Positions 47,413 through 56,085 are shown, numbered from the stretch's first letter. The stretch is 64,000 nucleotides of DNA from Moritella marina ATCC 15381 (GCF_008931805.1 NZ_CP044399.1:2604001-2668000); one strand, 5' to 3'. Notes: generated by a model not told the origin, from the letters alone. Numbers and translations are program-made.

Positions 47413-47943
47413 CTACTTAAGTCGTATTTGAGTAAGCGCTTTAAATAACGCTTTTTTATCTGTATCTTTTAAATAGCGAGAATCAATTGTCGTTTCGAAT
47501 GCTGCCCAGTCTTGAGCGGTAAATGTGCCACCATCTTTTAGGTATTGAGCGAGTTTAGCATTAATCTCTTTCCCTAATTTTATCAGTGCTGGTCGAATAA
47601 CAGTTTTTAAATCTCTAGGTTTTTCAGTTTCGGTTTGGCTTAGTAAATCTGCACGATATCTATATTGTATAGCTTTGGCTGCCGAGATTTGAGTCTGAAA
47701 AAATCCTACAACACTTTGTTTATTTAAGCCTACTTTTTCTGCCGATTGACTTGCTTTTCCTATGACAAGTTTCTCGCGTTGAATGTCTTCTATTGCTTTA
47801 TTATTGTTTGCTTTATAAAGGGCAACATCTTCCATGTAACTCAAACGCAGGTTAAGGGTTGAGAAGATCTCAGCTGGGGTAGGGGCAGAGAAAGAGTTGA
47901 ATGAAAATAGAAGAAGCGCTACTGTTGAAAATATTTTAAGCAT
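47413..47943 (-). CDS. Periplasmic chorismate mutase (AroQ gamma class)
   Basis: Chorismate mutase converts chorismate to prephenate; the gamma-class AroQ enzymes are exported. The 176-residue protein has a signal peptide (MLKIFSTVALLLFSFNSFSA, cleavage near 20) followed by an all-helical domain with LNLRLSYMEDVALYKANNNK (Arg, Lys active-site helix), DIQREKLVIGKA and FFQTQISAAKAIQYRYRADL. The ATG at 47943 has GAGG 5 nt upstream; the longer reading to 48024 puts extra residues before the signal peptide. It is isolated in the repeat-bracketed segment. The physiological role of secreted chorismate mutase is uncertain. Confidence 0.83.
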   Translation of the reverse strand: MLKIFSTVALLLFSFNSFSAPTPAEIFSTLNLRLSYMEDVALYKANNNKAIEDIQREKLVIGKASQSAEKVGLNKQSVVGFFQTQISAAKAIQYRYRADLLSQTETEKPRDLKTVIRPALIKLGKEINAKLAQYLKDGGTFTAQDWAAFETTIDSRYLKDTDKKALFKALTQIRLK

Positions 47944-48164
47944 GTAAACCTCATAACATATTGATATAGTTAGTACTAAATAGGTAATTAATGATCCTTT
48001 TTGGACGGCATCTTGTCTTATCATTACTGGTATTTATAGCCATTGATATTAAACCCACGAGTTGATTGTGTAAAGCAAGGTAGTGTAAGCGAGTGTAATC
48101 GCATTCAGCATAACTTGGTCGTCTGATATATATGCAACATTTGTGACTTACATAACCTGTTAAA

Positions 48165-48194
48165 CCCCGATTAAAATGTTATGTTTAATCGGGG
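48165..48194. repeat. 11 bp inverted repeat
   Basis: CCCCGATTAAA and TTTAATCGGGG, perfect inverted copies with an 8 bp loop. No T-run follows on the plus strand. It lies in the gene-free stretch 47944-48480. A second, 10 bp inverted repeat (CTAAGCCATT/AATGGCTTAG) is at 48268-48297. Confidence 0.7.
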
Positions 48195-48480
48195 TGAGGG
48201 CGTTAGTTAGACGTCTTCGCTTACCCTATAAAATCTAACGTGTCTTACCATCGGTAGTACAATAGATCTAAGCCATTCCTGTCCATCAATGGCTTAGTGT
48301 TATCGCTCCAACTCTTGTGAACACCAAGGGACTTTGTCGTACCATAACTACCAAGCGACTTGCCTAGTAACGCTAACCTTTGCTGCTACTGTTTCCAAAA
48401 AGGAAATGAGTATTTCTATTCATTTCACTAACAGAAAGTAGTCTGAAGCATCTACAATAACCATATTTTAATTATGGGAA

Positions 48481-48645
48481 ATGGTTATGCATCAGGAACG
48501 CCTCTACAGTATCATCACTGATATCAATTTATCAGCAAAGCAAAAATCGCAATATTTAGCCTTAGAAGCAGAAGCAAGTCTCCCATATTTAGAGATTGAT
48601 GCTCAAATGTGGTTTGATTCAATAACCCGTTCATATTATTTATAA
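48481..48645 (+). pseudogene. yjjI: Truncated yjjI (glycyl-radical-type protein), N-terminal remnant
   Basis: A 54-codon reading whose middle, SAKQKSQYLALEAEASLPYL, closely resembles the N terminus of YjjI-family proteins (about 500 residues, glycyl-radical enzyme fold). Homology stops near codon 43 and the frame ends soon after in sequence that is antisense to a LysR remnant. The other roughly 90% of the gene is missing, including the radical glycine region. The remnant therefore cannot be functional. Identification rests on my recall of the E. coli sequence. Confidence 0.55.
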
Positions 48646-48878
48646 TAAGGTGCAGGGTTGGTCCTACACTAACTGCGTAGGGGGTAGGAATAAGCTGGGT
48701 ACCATCACGATAAAATAGTTCATCGTTTAATAACACTCGCAGTTGAGACAAGGTTTTACTGACGCTCGATACGCCCATACACAATATATCAGCACTTCGG
48801 GTAACACTGTGTGGAGAGCATGACATGTAACACAGTCAGATGCTTAAAATTAAGTCGAGAAAGCTGAATAAGATCCAT
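48524..48878 (-). pseudogene. Broken LysR-type regulator gene
   Basis: Read from the ATG at 48878 the sequence gives MDLIQLSRLNFKHLTVLHVM, a standard LysR start, then a stop. The next frame continues the homology with HSVTRSADILCMGVSSVSK and LRVLLNDELFYRDGTQLIPT, so one frameshift lies near 48812-48822. After about 100 residues similarity is lost and the effector-binding domain is absent. The 3' end runs into the yjjI remnant in opposite orientation, so a deletion joined the two 5' fragments tail to tail. Confidence 0.7.
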
Positions 48879-49096
48879 GACGGCCCGGCCGATAAGTATT
48901 GCTAAAATAGAGGGATATTATAAGGCATTTTAAAGATAGAAAAAGGTGATCAATCCTGCCGATACAAATAAAATATACAAAATGAGTTATTTTTTGCGTC
49001 TTTTGGTGAATAACACCGTCTAGCTATAAGCACTGTAAATAAAGAGCACTGTAAATAATGAATAGCGTAAATCGATTAAATTGAGGCTCCGTAAAT

Positions 49097-49657
49097 ATGT
49101 TATCTGAATGGCAAAATCACAAAACGCAACTGCGCGGTTATGTAAGCAAGCGCATCGATGATGCCGACGCTGTTGACGATATCCTGCAAGATGTATACAT
49201 CAAAGCCAGCAGTAATTTGCATCAATTAAAATCTACTGGCAGCCTCAAAGGTTGGCTTTATCGTATTGCGCACAACACCATCATGGATTTTTATCGAGGG
49301 CGTCAACCTTATGAACCCCTACCCGATGATCTCGTCGCTGAAGAGGAAGATGAAGGCATTCAAGCTCGCGAAGAATTAGCGCAATGTTTGCGCCCCTTGA
49401 TTGACGAGTTACCAGAAAAATACGGCATCCCACTGCGCTTAGCAGAGCTTGAGGGTGTTTCACAAAAAGACATAGCCCAACAACTGGGTTTATCACTTTC
49501 TGGAGCCAAGAGTCGTGTGCAAAGAGGCAGAGTCAAATTTCGCGAACAAATGATGGCATGTTGTGATTTTGAAGTAGACCAAAACGGTATTGTCGATTAC
49601 ACCAGAAAAGATACCGGCAGCGCACCTAAATGTGACCCTTTATTGGAGCAAAAATGA
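49097..49657 (+). CDS. sigZ: ECF RNA polymerase sigma factor, SigZ type
   Basis: A 186-residue extracytoplasmic-function sigma factor. Region 2 covers about residues 8-75 (DADAVDDILQDVYIKASSN and GWLYRIAHNTIMDFYRGR) and region 4 about 105-160 (LPEKYGIPLRLAELEGVSQKDI, SGAKSRVQRGRVKFRE). A cysteine-containing tail follows (MACCDFEVD). GAGG lies before the ATG. Its stop overlaps the start of the glutathione synthetase gene (ATGA), so the two are translationally coupled. No anti-sigma gene is adjacent, which is notable; the Cys-rich tail could be its own sensor. Confidence 0.85.
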   Translation: MLSEWQNHKTQLRGYVSKRIDDADAVDDILQDVYIKASSNLHQLKSTGSLKGWLYRIAHNTIMDFYRGRQPYEPLPDDLVAEEEDEGIQAREELAQCLRPLIDELPEKYGIPLRLAELEGVSQKDIAQQLGLSLSGAKSRVQRGRVKFREQMMACCDFEVDQNGIVDYTRKDTGSAPKCDPLLEQK

Positions 49658-51174
49658 ATAACCAAGCAAACATAATGATCCCACAACATGTAATTGAAGA
49701 CGCCACTGAATGGGCAATTATGCATGGCGTCGCATTTCGTCAAGCAGACAATACCGCAAGACACTGCCCTTTTAGCATTGCGCCAATGACAATGAAACGT
49801 GAAGTGTATGAACACTTGCGTAAAGTAACGCCGCTGATCACCAAACTAATCAGCAACCTGTCTGAAGACCATGATTACCTGCAATCATCATTACAAGACA
49901 TGGCCAAAGCCGATCCCTTTTTCGGTCGCTTATTAGCACTCCATCAGCAGGCGCACTATGATAAAAAACAGGGTAAAACAGACAAACGCCTTAATCCGGC
50001 ACGTACACCATTACTGTTAATGCGCACCGACTTTATGGATGACCGTGAACACGGCGCTAAAGTCATCGAATTTAATGGTATCGCAGCGGGCATGGCACCC
50101 TTTGGTCAACGTGCGACAGAGTTTCACGCCTTTATGGCAAACCAATGGCCTGCCGTTTATCGCACATGGGCGGCTACTAGCTCGGAAAATAGTTCTAAAA
50201 ATAGTTCTAAAAATAGCCCCGCTACACCAGCAGAGAATCAAGGCCTAGAACAACTCGCTTATGGTATTGCCCAAGCAGCTAAAAAAGTCCAAGCGACCTT
50301 TACTACCGATACGCCCCAAGCTAAGCCAACCTTTTTGATGGTAATTCAAGACAATGAAGATAATGTTTACGACCAACACTTGCTTGAAATCGCGCTGCAG
50401 AAAAATGGCTTACGCACAGTAAGACGGACGTTTGAGCAGCTCAGTACCCAGCTTACAACAGGCGAAAACCAACGTTTAATGCTAGCAGGTGTCGGTGCTA
50501 TCGACGTAGTGTATCTACGCGCTGGCTACCAATATTCAGACTACTATTCTCCAAAACGTAATGAATCGGTATGTTGCCAGACGTTAAGCCAGACAAGATT
50601 GTTTATCGAACAACATCATGTAGCGATGAACGCCACTATCGGTCAGCAGTTAGCCACCAGTAAAACCATACAAATGTTGCTCACGATAATGCCCGCTGAA
50701 GACTATTTACGCTGGGGACTGACGCTGGAAGAAGCGCTATTAGTCAAAAGTGTGCTTGCAGAAATGAAGCCAGTGAATGAAAGCACCATCACTTGGTTTA
50801 ACACCCAAGCAGACAAACAACAATGGGTATTAAAGAATCAAGGTGAAGGTGGTGGTCACTGCATTTTTGGTGACGATATTAGCGATAAGTTAAATCAACT
50901 TAACCCAACTGAGTACGACGCATGGGCGTTAATGTTACGTTTGCATCCACATGAACGCGAGACGCCAACTATTGCAGTGCGTGATGGCCAGCAAACTCAA
51001 ATCGACGATTTAGTCAGTGAAATAGGTCTGTTTACCGCCTACTACAATGGTGAGCCAGTAACTGAATATAAAGGTTATGCAGGGTATTTGATCCGCAGTA
51101 AACCAGCGAGTGAGAACGAAGGTGGTATTCACAGTGGTAAGGGTATTTTAGATTCTCTTGCACTGATTGATTGA
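49654..51174 (+). CDS. Eukaryotic-type glutathione synthetase
   Basis: A 506-residue ATP-dependent ligase resembling eukaryotic glutathione synthetase, not bacterial GshB. Matching landmarks in order: the N-terminal YAPF-like CPFSIAPMTM, KVIEFNGIAAGMAPFGQR (equivalent to QIEINTIS), the NVYDQHLLEIAL and VRRTFEQLS segment, VVYLRAGYQYSDYY, a late QQLATSKTIQMLL and the glycine-rich loop NQGEGGGHCIFG. It should join gamma-glutamylcysteine and glycine, or make a related thiol peptide. Residues near 178-190 are a low-complexity insert (SENSSKNSSKNSP) encoded by a 12 bp tandem repeat. Start overlaps sigZ by four bases. Whether it replaces or adds to gshB cannot be told here. Confidence 0.8.
   Translation: MNNQANIMIPQHVIEDATEWAIMHGVAFRQADNTARHCPFSIAPMTMKREVYEHLRKVTPLITKLISNLSEDHDYLQSSLQDMAKADPFFGRLLALHQQAHYDKKQGKTDKRLNPARTPLLLMRTDFMDDREHGAKVIEFNGIAAGMAPFGQRATEFHAFMANQWPAVYRTWAATSSENSSKNSSKNSPATPAENQGLEQLAYGIAQAAKKVQATFTTDTPQAKPTFLMVIQDNEDNVYDQHLLEIALQKNGLRTVRRTFEQLSTQLTTGENQRLMLAGVGAIDVVYLRAGYQYSDYYSPKRNESVCCQTLSQTRLFIEQHHVAMNATIGQQLATSKTIQMLLTIMPAEDYLRWGLTLEEALLVKSVLAEMKPVNESTITWFNTQADKQQWVLKNQGEGGGHCIFGDDISDKLNQLNPTEYDAWALMLRLHPHERETPTIAVRDGQQTQIDDLVSEIGLFTAYYNGEPVTEYKGYAGYLIRSKPASENEGGIHSGKGILDSLALID
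50186..50221 (+). repeat. 12 bp tandem repeat inside the glutathione synthetase gene
   Basis: Three copies of (G/A)AAAATAGTTCT, the last diverged to AAAAATAGCCCC, encoding ENSS-KNSS-KNSP. Copy-number change would alter the protein by four residues without a frameshift. Confidence 0.75.
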
Positions 51175-51218
51175 TTAATTGAACGATTGATTAAATCCAA
51201 GGCTCATCATTAAATGAT

Positions 51219-51307
51219 TTGCGTCTTTAAGCTAACAAAGGCGAGCATAATGTGGATTTATTTTATAATAAATGTTCCATTATCATGCTCGCATTTTTGG
51301 GTTTAGG
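51219..51307. repeat. Palindromic dispersed repeat, copy 2
   Basis: Near-copy of the element at 46701-46790: same TTTAAGCTAACAAAGGCGAGCA-type left end (split: TTTAAGCTAAC, AAAGGCGAGCA) and AAATGTTCCATTATCATGCTC right half. Differences are a few substitutions and a 1-2 bp indel. It lies 45 bp after the glutathione synthetase stop and probably terminates it, although one stem pair is lost (GCATTTTT instead of GCCTTTTT). Confidence 0.85.
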
Positions 51308-51309
51308 CA

Positions 51310-51513
51310 CTAATCTTCAAAATCTGAAATCAGTAGATTCGCAGCTGCAAAGGCCGCGTTGTCACGAACATCGTCAGGTAAAGACTCGTTACTAGCTACA
51401 TCGTTTAATGCTTTGATCGCACAGCCAATCGCTTTTGGAATATAACCCTGATCACCACTGCCAATTAATGAATACAACTCACGGACTTTGTCACAACACT
51501 GATACACGTTCAT
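51310..51513 (-). CDS. yaeP: UPF0253 family protein YaeP
   Basis: A 67-residue protein close to E. coli YaeP: the segments [33 protein letters not shown] and [16 protein letters not shown] match in order and length. Function is unknown. In E. coli it sits by rof and yaeQ; here it is alone, next to repeat copy 2. GGTATTACC precedes the start without a strong ribosome site. Confidence 0.85.
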   Translation of the reverse strand: MNVYQCCDKVRELYSLIGSGDQGYIPKAIGCAIKALNDVASNESLPDDVRDNAAFAAANLLISDFED

Positions 51514-51741
51514 GGTAATACCTTATATAGAAGAGTCATTTAAAATTAATATGGGACTATTTTAACCTTTGCCTTAATTCAATGTCGAGCGTTAAGGTTG
51601 ATTGAAGATGTGTTGATCTTGGTTAGTAAATGCATAGCAACACCTCTAACACCAATCCTGACATTCTCTTACAACTCAATAATGTACTCTGCTAAAACAC
51701 GCATGTAACATCATGTTCCATGCTTAATTCAGGTTAAATTG

Positions 51742-51954
51742 ATGTTCCGTATACAAAAGATTGTGTTTATATCCCTGCTTACCAATTTGCTCGCATCATG
51801 CGCTTATCATGAATACAATCCATCAAAACCTGATGACTACGCGAAATATTGGTGTCAGGAAGAGCACAGAAATAATTCCGTACTTGCAGTTCTAAATACA
51901 GATCAGGGGCGCGAAGACACAACCCCAGATAATTGCGATATCTATTACAGATAG
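51742..51954 (+). CDS. Small lipoprotein
   Basis: A 70-residue protein with a lipoprotein signal peptide: basic start FRIQK, hydrophobic core and lipobox LLASC, so Cys near position 20 would be lipidated. The mature part is short and hydrophilic with two more cysteines (KYWCQEEH and PDNCDIYY), which may form a disulfide. No family recognised. I chose the ATG at 51742 over a TTG one codon earlier; AGGTTAAAT lies upstream. Confidence 0.65.
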   Translation: MFRIQKIVFISLLTNLLASCAYHEYNPSKPDDYAKYWCQEEHRNNSVLAVLNTDQGREDTTPDNCDIYYR

Positions 51955-52105
51955 CAGGCTGGAATAGATAACTCTTTAAGCTAAATATCTTGCTGTTTAA
52001 GTAGTTTAGTTGGGATCTCATCATCAACACCAAGGGTTAATGCACAGACTCTGTAAGTATCTGTATACCGACATATTAGGTCTAATTCGAAAAGGGTAAC
52101 GCTTT

Positions 52106-53478
52106 CTATTTACAGCCTTGTTTACTCGCGTCTTTGTGTTTCAACATTTCCAGATCGGACTTGGTAATGGCACTTTCAAAATCTGTGCTGTTGGTAAACT
52201 CACAATAACCCGGCGCAACAGAAACACCACTTTCAATAAAGGGCAGTTTACTCTTTGATTGCAATCTTAGTACGGTGGATATGCTGTCAAACACACGAAC
52301 CGCAGCGGACTCATTACAACCCTTAAGTACAACGACAAATTCATCGCCGCCCATGCGTATAATGTAATCCTCTTTTCTGATGCAAGAGTTCGCCGCATCA
52401 CAAATCATCTTAATCGCGATATCACCGTAGTCATGGCCAAATTTATCATTAATCATTTTAACTTTATTGCCATCAAGGTAAATAACTGTGCCACCACTAT
52501 TCAACATACCTTCTTTCATTAACGCTAATTCAATGAATTCACGATTGTAAACACCCGTCAATTTATCAGTAATTGAACGTGTTGTTTTCTCTCTAATGAG
52601 CGCATTTTTTAAGTTTAGATGTAATAACATATAGAAAATGATCGCCAAAAATAACCAGCAAACGATGAACAACGGAATGATACTTTGGAGGGGGGCAAAC
52701 AGTGCGTGCCTTTCCGTTATAAGGTAACCAAACTTACTTTTATGAAAAAAACAACATCCGAATTTCGATTGAAAATGGATGTGTAATCATCAGCATAAAG
52801 CTCAACATACTTAAACGGTTTATCTTCAAACTCTAGCGAATCAAGGATTAAATCAGTGCTAAACGCGCTCATATCCTCTAACGACATATGAAACATAATG
52901 TAAAAAGATGTGCCCTTAAGTCGTTTCATTATAATCACGCTGGGCTTACCATCGATTAATGTATTGTGTACATTAGAATAATGAAGTTCATCGGTATTCT
53001 CACCACAAGATCCTGTTTCTACACACCGATCATGTCTAAATACCTTTTGTAACGCTTCGTCAGAAAAATCCATTAACGCGATAAGTTCATTGCTATCCAT
53101 GCTGCGAACAAATGTGCGGATCTTACTATCATTCAGTTTTTTTAAAATTCTCGAGTCCAAAGAATTCATAAAATTAAGCACCTTAACCCCCTGCTTGGTT
53201 TGACCTTCCAAAGCATGATGCAGAAATCGACCATCGTTATTATCACGTGTCGAATTTATCTTATGGGTACTCGCATCCCACAAATCAGTGACGAGGTTGA
53301 GGATATAACCGTAGTTATCAAAATTGGCATTGACTTCATTCACTCGACTAGTAAAAGAAGAGTATGATCTGTGGAAGTATTTATTATAATTCATCGCGCC
53401 ATAAAGACTGACGAATGCGAGGCTTATAACAAAAGCAATAAGCACACTATAAGTCAGTTTATTCATATTCGTCGTCAT
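52106..53478 (-). pseudogene. Membrane diguanylate cyclase gene split by a frameshift
   Basis: Two adjacent readings make one protein. The N-terminal part (53478 to 52717, 253 codons) has a membrane segment at about 7-29 and a periplasmic sensor with a Cys pair (RHDRCVETGSCGEN). The C-terminal part (to 52106) has a second membrane segment and a GGDEF domain with intact RMGGDEF, an RxxD inhibitory site (RKED five residues before) and YLDGNKVKMINDKFGH. Adding one base to the A7 run at 52745-52751 joins them smoothly through HKSKFGYLITERHALF. Whole length would be about 458 residues. It is either a recent loss, a phase-variable tract, a slippage site or a sequencing error. The start at 53478 has GGAG upstream. 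Confidence 0.75.
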
Positions 53479-53798
53479 TATCTCACTCCAACATCATCAA
53501 ATATGCGCTTATACCTAAATCAGTTAAATCCATAATCGCAATGAAATCCGTTGCACCTTGGTAAAATTCGCTATTTAACCAAGCTAGAGCAGGATAATAA
53601 CTATCTCTGTATAATCATTTATAGGCTTAACCCATATATAAACTGGATTATACATATTTGATATTTACAGGGTGATATAAACAAGTCGAACGGCTTATTT
53701 CAGGTGTTTTTACTAGCGACACTTTGTTGATCAAAGCGACATAATACAAGATCAAAAAAGCCCCCAATAAAGGAGGCTCGTTTTATGATAAGTTTATT
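53479..53798. other. Intergenic region with VOC-gene terminator
   Basis: 320 bp, no gene seen. It contains the promoter side of the split GGDEF gene and, at 53753-53780, the terminator listed separately. Confidence 0.45.
53753..53780 (-). terminator. Terminator of the VOC gene
   Basis: On the minus strand GAGCCTCC-TTTATT-GGGGGCT is followed by TTTTTT, 21 bp past the VOC stop. Stem of seven pairs including one G-T. Confidence 0.8.
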
Positions 53799-54284
53799 TT
53801 ATTCGTATTCAGAAGCGTACGTTTCTTCATAAGTGTGTGAGTAAAGCTCGAATAAATTACCAAACGGGTCTTCTAGATAAACCATTTTCGCTTGTTTGCT
53901 ATCGTCTTCTGGGTGGTAGCGATGAACGTCCATACGCACTTTACCGCCGTATTCTTCAGTACGCGCCATAGCACCTTCAAAATCATCTGTTTGCAGACAG
54001 AAGTGGAAAATACCAAGGCGTGAAAAATCAACTTCGTGGCGTTCTTGACGCTCTTTCATTTCAAAAATTTCAACACCAATGCCGTCAGTCGTGACTAAGT
54101 GAGCGATGTTAAAACCTTTAAAGCCTTCACCAAATACTGCTACACACATTTTACCAATCGCAGACTCACGTTCTTCAAGTACTTTAGTGTTGTTCATTAC
54201 AATTTTAAGACCAAGCGCTTTAGTGTAAAACTCAACCGCTTTATCCATATCGCCAACCATAATACCTACATGATTCATTTTCAT
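53799..54284 (-). CDS. VOC family protein (glyoxalase-like)
   Basis: A 161-residue vicinal-oxygen-chelate protein with two paired modules: MNHVGIMVGDMDKAVEFYTKA with the first His ligand, FNIAHLVTTDGIGVEIFEM with an acid ligand, GIFHFCLQTDDFEGAM with the second His, and DPFGNLFELYSHTYEE at the end. Likely a metal-dependent lyase, isomerase or dioxygenase acting on a small substrate; substrate unknown. GTGAG lies before the ATG. Monocistronic with its own terminator. Confidence 0.82.
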   Translation of the reverse strand: MKMNHVGIMVGDMDKAVEFYTKALGLKIVMNNTKVLEERESAIGKMCVAVFGEGFKGFNIAHLVTTDGIGVEIFEMKERQERHEVDFSRLGIFHFCLQTDDFEGAMARTEEYGGKVRMDVHRYHPEDDSKQAKMVYLEDPFGNLFELYSHTYEETYASEYE

Positions 54285-54454
54285 AATATACTCACTTTTG
54301 CGTTGTTAGTTGTTTGTCTGTTTTGATGGAGTAAGTATAGGCAGTGACAACCATTAAGTGAAATTATCAATTTTAATGTTTTTGATAATTTATTGTAATG
54401 ATTTTTGTTCGTTTACTTTTCGGCGTTGGTGCAATAATCGGTTTTAAAAAACCA

Positions 54455-54979
54455 TTAATCACATGCCACTATTTCGATTAGTGGTTTTTTAGGTTCCTGA
54501 TCATAACTGGTATATTTTACATAGCAGTTGTCTTCTATTAAGACTGGATAATTATTGGCTAATCGTTTGGCGTTGTCCGTTGGCGTGATAAGTACAACTG
54601 CGCCAGCCCATATTTTTGTCCATTCAACCAAAGCAAAGCTATCATCATCTTCAACAATGCCGATGCCATCGACTAAATATTTCAAGGTCAAGGTATCAGC
54701 AACGGGGTAACCATAGTCAAAAGAACACCATTCACAGCCTTCATAAAATGCTGCTGATTCTGCATAGGTGAGCGCTGCATCATTTTCCATACCGTCAATG
54801 ACCATCTTCTTATGAGAGATATTAATCGCACTTTCGATTGCAGCCTTTAGACTGATGAGTGAAGCGTTTTCAGCATCGGTATCAATATTGATAAATCGAG
54901 GGATTGCTGTTGCCGCTAAAATACCTATGACGATAATAGATATAATTAATTCTATGAGTGTGAAACCTTTGTTTTTCAT
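54455..54979 (-). CDS. Type IV pilin-like protein (MSHA-type)
   Basis: A 174-residue prepilin. The leader and N-terminal helix read MKNKGFTLIELIISIIVIGI, with cleavage after Gly5, methylated Phe and Glu5 of the mature chain, followed by AATAIPRFINID. Cysteines CEWC and an NNYPVLIEDNCYVKY region near the end resemble the disulfide loop of MshA-like pilins. No pilus-assembly gene is adjacent, so it is an orphan minor pilin or pseudopilin. Transcribed away from the barrel gene at 55.1 kb. Confidence 0.82.
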   Translation of the reverse strand: MKNKGFTLIELIISIIVIGILAATAIPRFINIDTDAENASLISLKAAIESAINISHKKMVIDGMENDAALTYAESAAFYEGCEWCSFDYGYPVADTLTLKYLVDGIGIVEDDDSFALVEWTKIWAGAVVLITPTDNAKRLANNYPVLIEDNCYVKYTSYDQEPKKPLIEIVACD

Positions 54980-55107
54980 TTAATCCATTTCAAATTACAT
55001 TATTGCTGGGTTAATACCAGTGAATGATATCCATATAATGACGGATGCTATGTCAGTTAATAGCGAGTGTAAACGGTATATATGTAAGGACTTGTAAGCA
55101 GGGTTAG

Positions 55108-55620
55108 ACAAATAAAGTTCTACTTTTTTACACATGCTTATGTATACATTGCAGCCTATCTTTACCCCTATATGCGCAGACACCGGAGCCTAAAGATGAT
55201 AAAAGGTCTTTCTTCACCGCCGTTTATAATGATTTCATCGATAACTCTTTTTATGATGATAAGGGCATTGTTTTAACCTACACAGGTAGAACCTATCACC
55301 TCACCTCTCGAGATCGTAATGAAGACAATCAAATCATGGGGGTTGGCTATAAAGGCTTTGAAGCATCGAGCATGGTTAATTCGTTCTACAGCCGTTCGTA
55401 TATGTTTTCCTATCACAAGAAGTGGCCTGTGAATAACTGGGCTGATTTAGGCTTTGGGTTAGGTGGTATTACTGGGTATTCAAAGGAGGAAAATAGTGTT
55501 CAGCTATTTAATGTTACTCCCCTAATTTCTCCCACTATTAATATTAATTATAAAGGACTTGGTTTTGAGACTGCGCTCCAGACCTATGTATTTGTATTCA
55601 CATTAAATTATCAATATTGA
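55108..55620 (+). pseudogene. Outer-membrane beta-barrel protein, PagP-like in outline, no start codon
   Basis: The open frame from 55108 (after a TAG) reads like a signal peptide (NKVLLFYTCLCIH, then LSLPLYAQT with a likely cleavage after LYA), followed by about 145 residues rich in alternating aromatic and polar residues, ending FVFTLNYQY, as barrel proteins do. The only in-frame ATG is at 55336, in the middle of the barrel. No ATG, GTG or TTG precedes it, so the start codon appears lost, or a frameshift lies near 55130. Size and the LGFGLGGITGY block recall PagP-type acyltransferases, but I do not see firm catalytic residues. The gene may be inactive. Confidence 0.5.
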
Positions 55621-55695
55621 CCTTAAGGACTAAATAGAAATATGTAGGGATAACTATTTAGCCTCAAAATAAAAGAAACCCGAAAGGGATGATTG

Positions 55696-56085
55696 TTACA
55701 CCACTATCTCAATTCGATTCCACTCTGGATCTAATACCACACATTCATAATAGCCATCGCCAGTGCGGCGTGGTCCATCGAGCACCTCATAACCCTGCGC
55801 TATAAATTCTATGGCCATCGCATCGACCTTGGCCTCTGAACCGACAGCAAAGGCAATGTGAGCGAGTCCGGTGAACTGTGGAAATACATCTGCTGCAGAT
55901 ATCAACACAGAATCCATTTGCATCAATTCAATGCGTGGACCATCTGGCAGAGTCAGGAAATACGACTGAAAACCTTTACGTGTATTTTCATATTTAGCAT
56001 TACTTTTGGCATTAAAGAAATGTGTATAAAAACATTTCATTGTTTCCAGGTCTTTGCACCAAATCGCTACATGTTCAATTCTCAT
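55696..56085 (-). CDS. VOC family protein
   Basis: A 129-residue glyoxalase-fold protein: MRIEHVAIWCKDLETMKCFY with the first His, GPRIELMQMDS with an acid ligand, TGLAHIAFAVGSEAKVDAM with the second His and DPEWNRIEIVV at the C terminus. Its start codon overlaps the stop of the small upstream gene (ATGA), so they are translated together. Substrate unknown. It is the third VOC gene in the window and is not closely similar to the others. Confidence 0.82.
   Translation of the reverse strand: MRIEHVAIWCKDLETMKCFYTHFFNAKSNAKYENTRKGFQSYFLTLPDGPRIELMQMDSVLISAADVFPQFTGLAHIAFAVGSEAKVDAMAIEFIAQGYEVLDGPRRTGDGYYECVVLDPEWNRIEIVV

Noticed and set aside
48152-48212. Integron attC-like structure (TAAC ... 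inverted repeat ... GGGCGTTAG)
   Set aside because: The ends loosely resemble recombination core sites, but no integrase, cassette array or proper inner boxes are present; the second core deviates from consensus.
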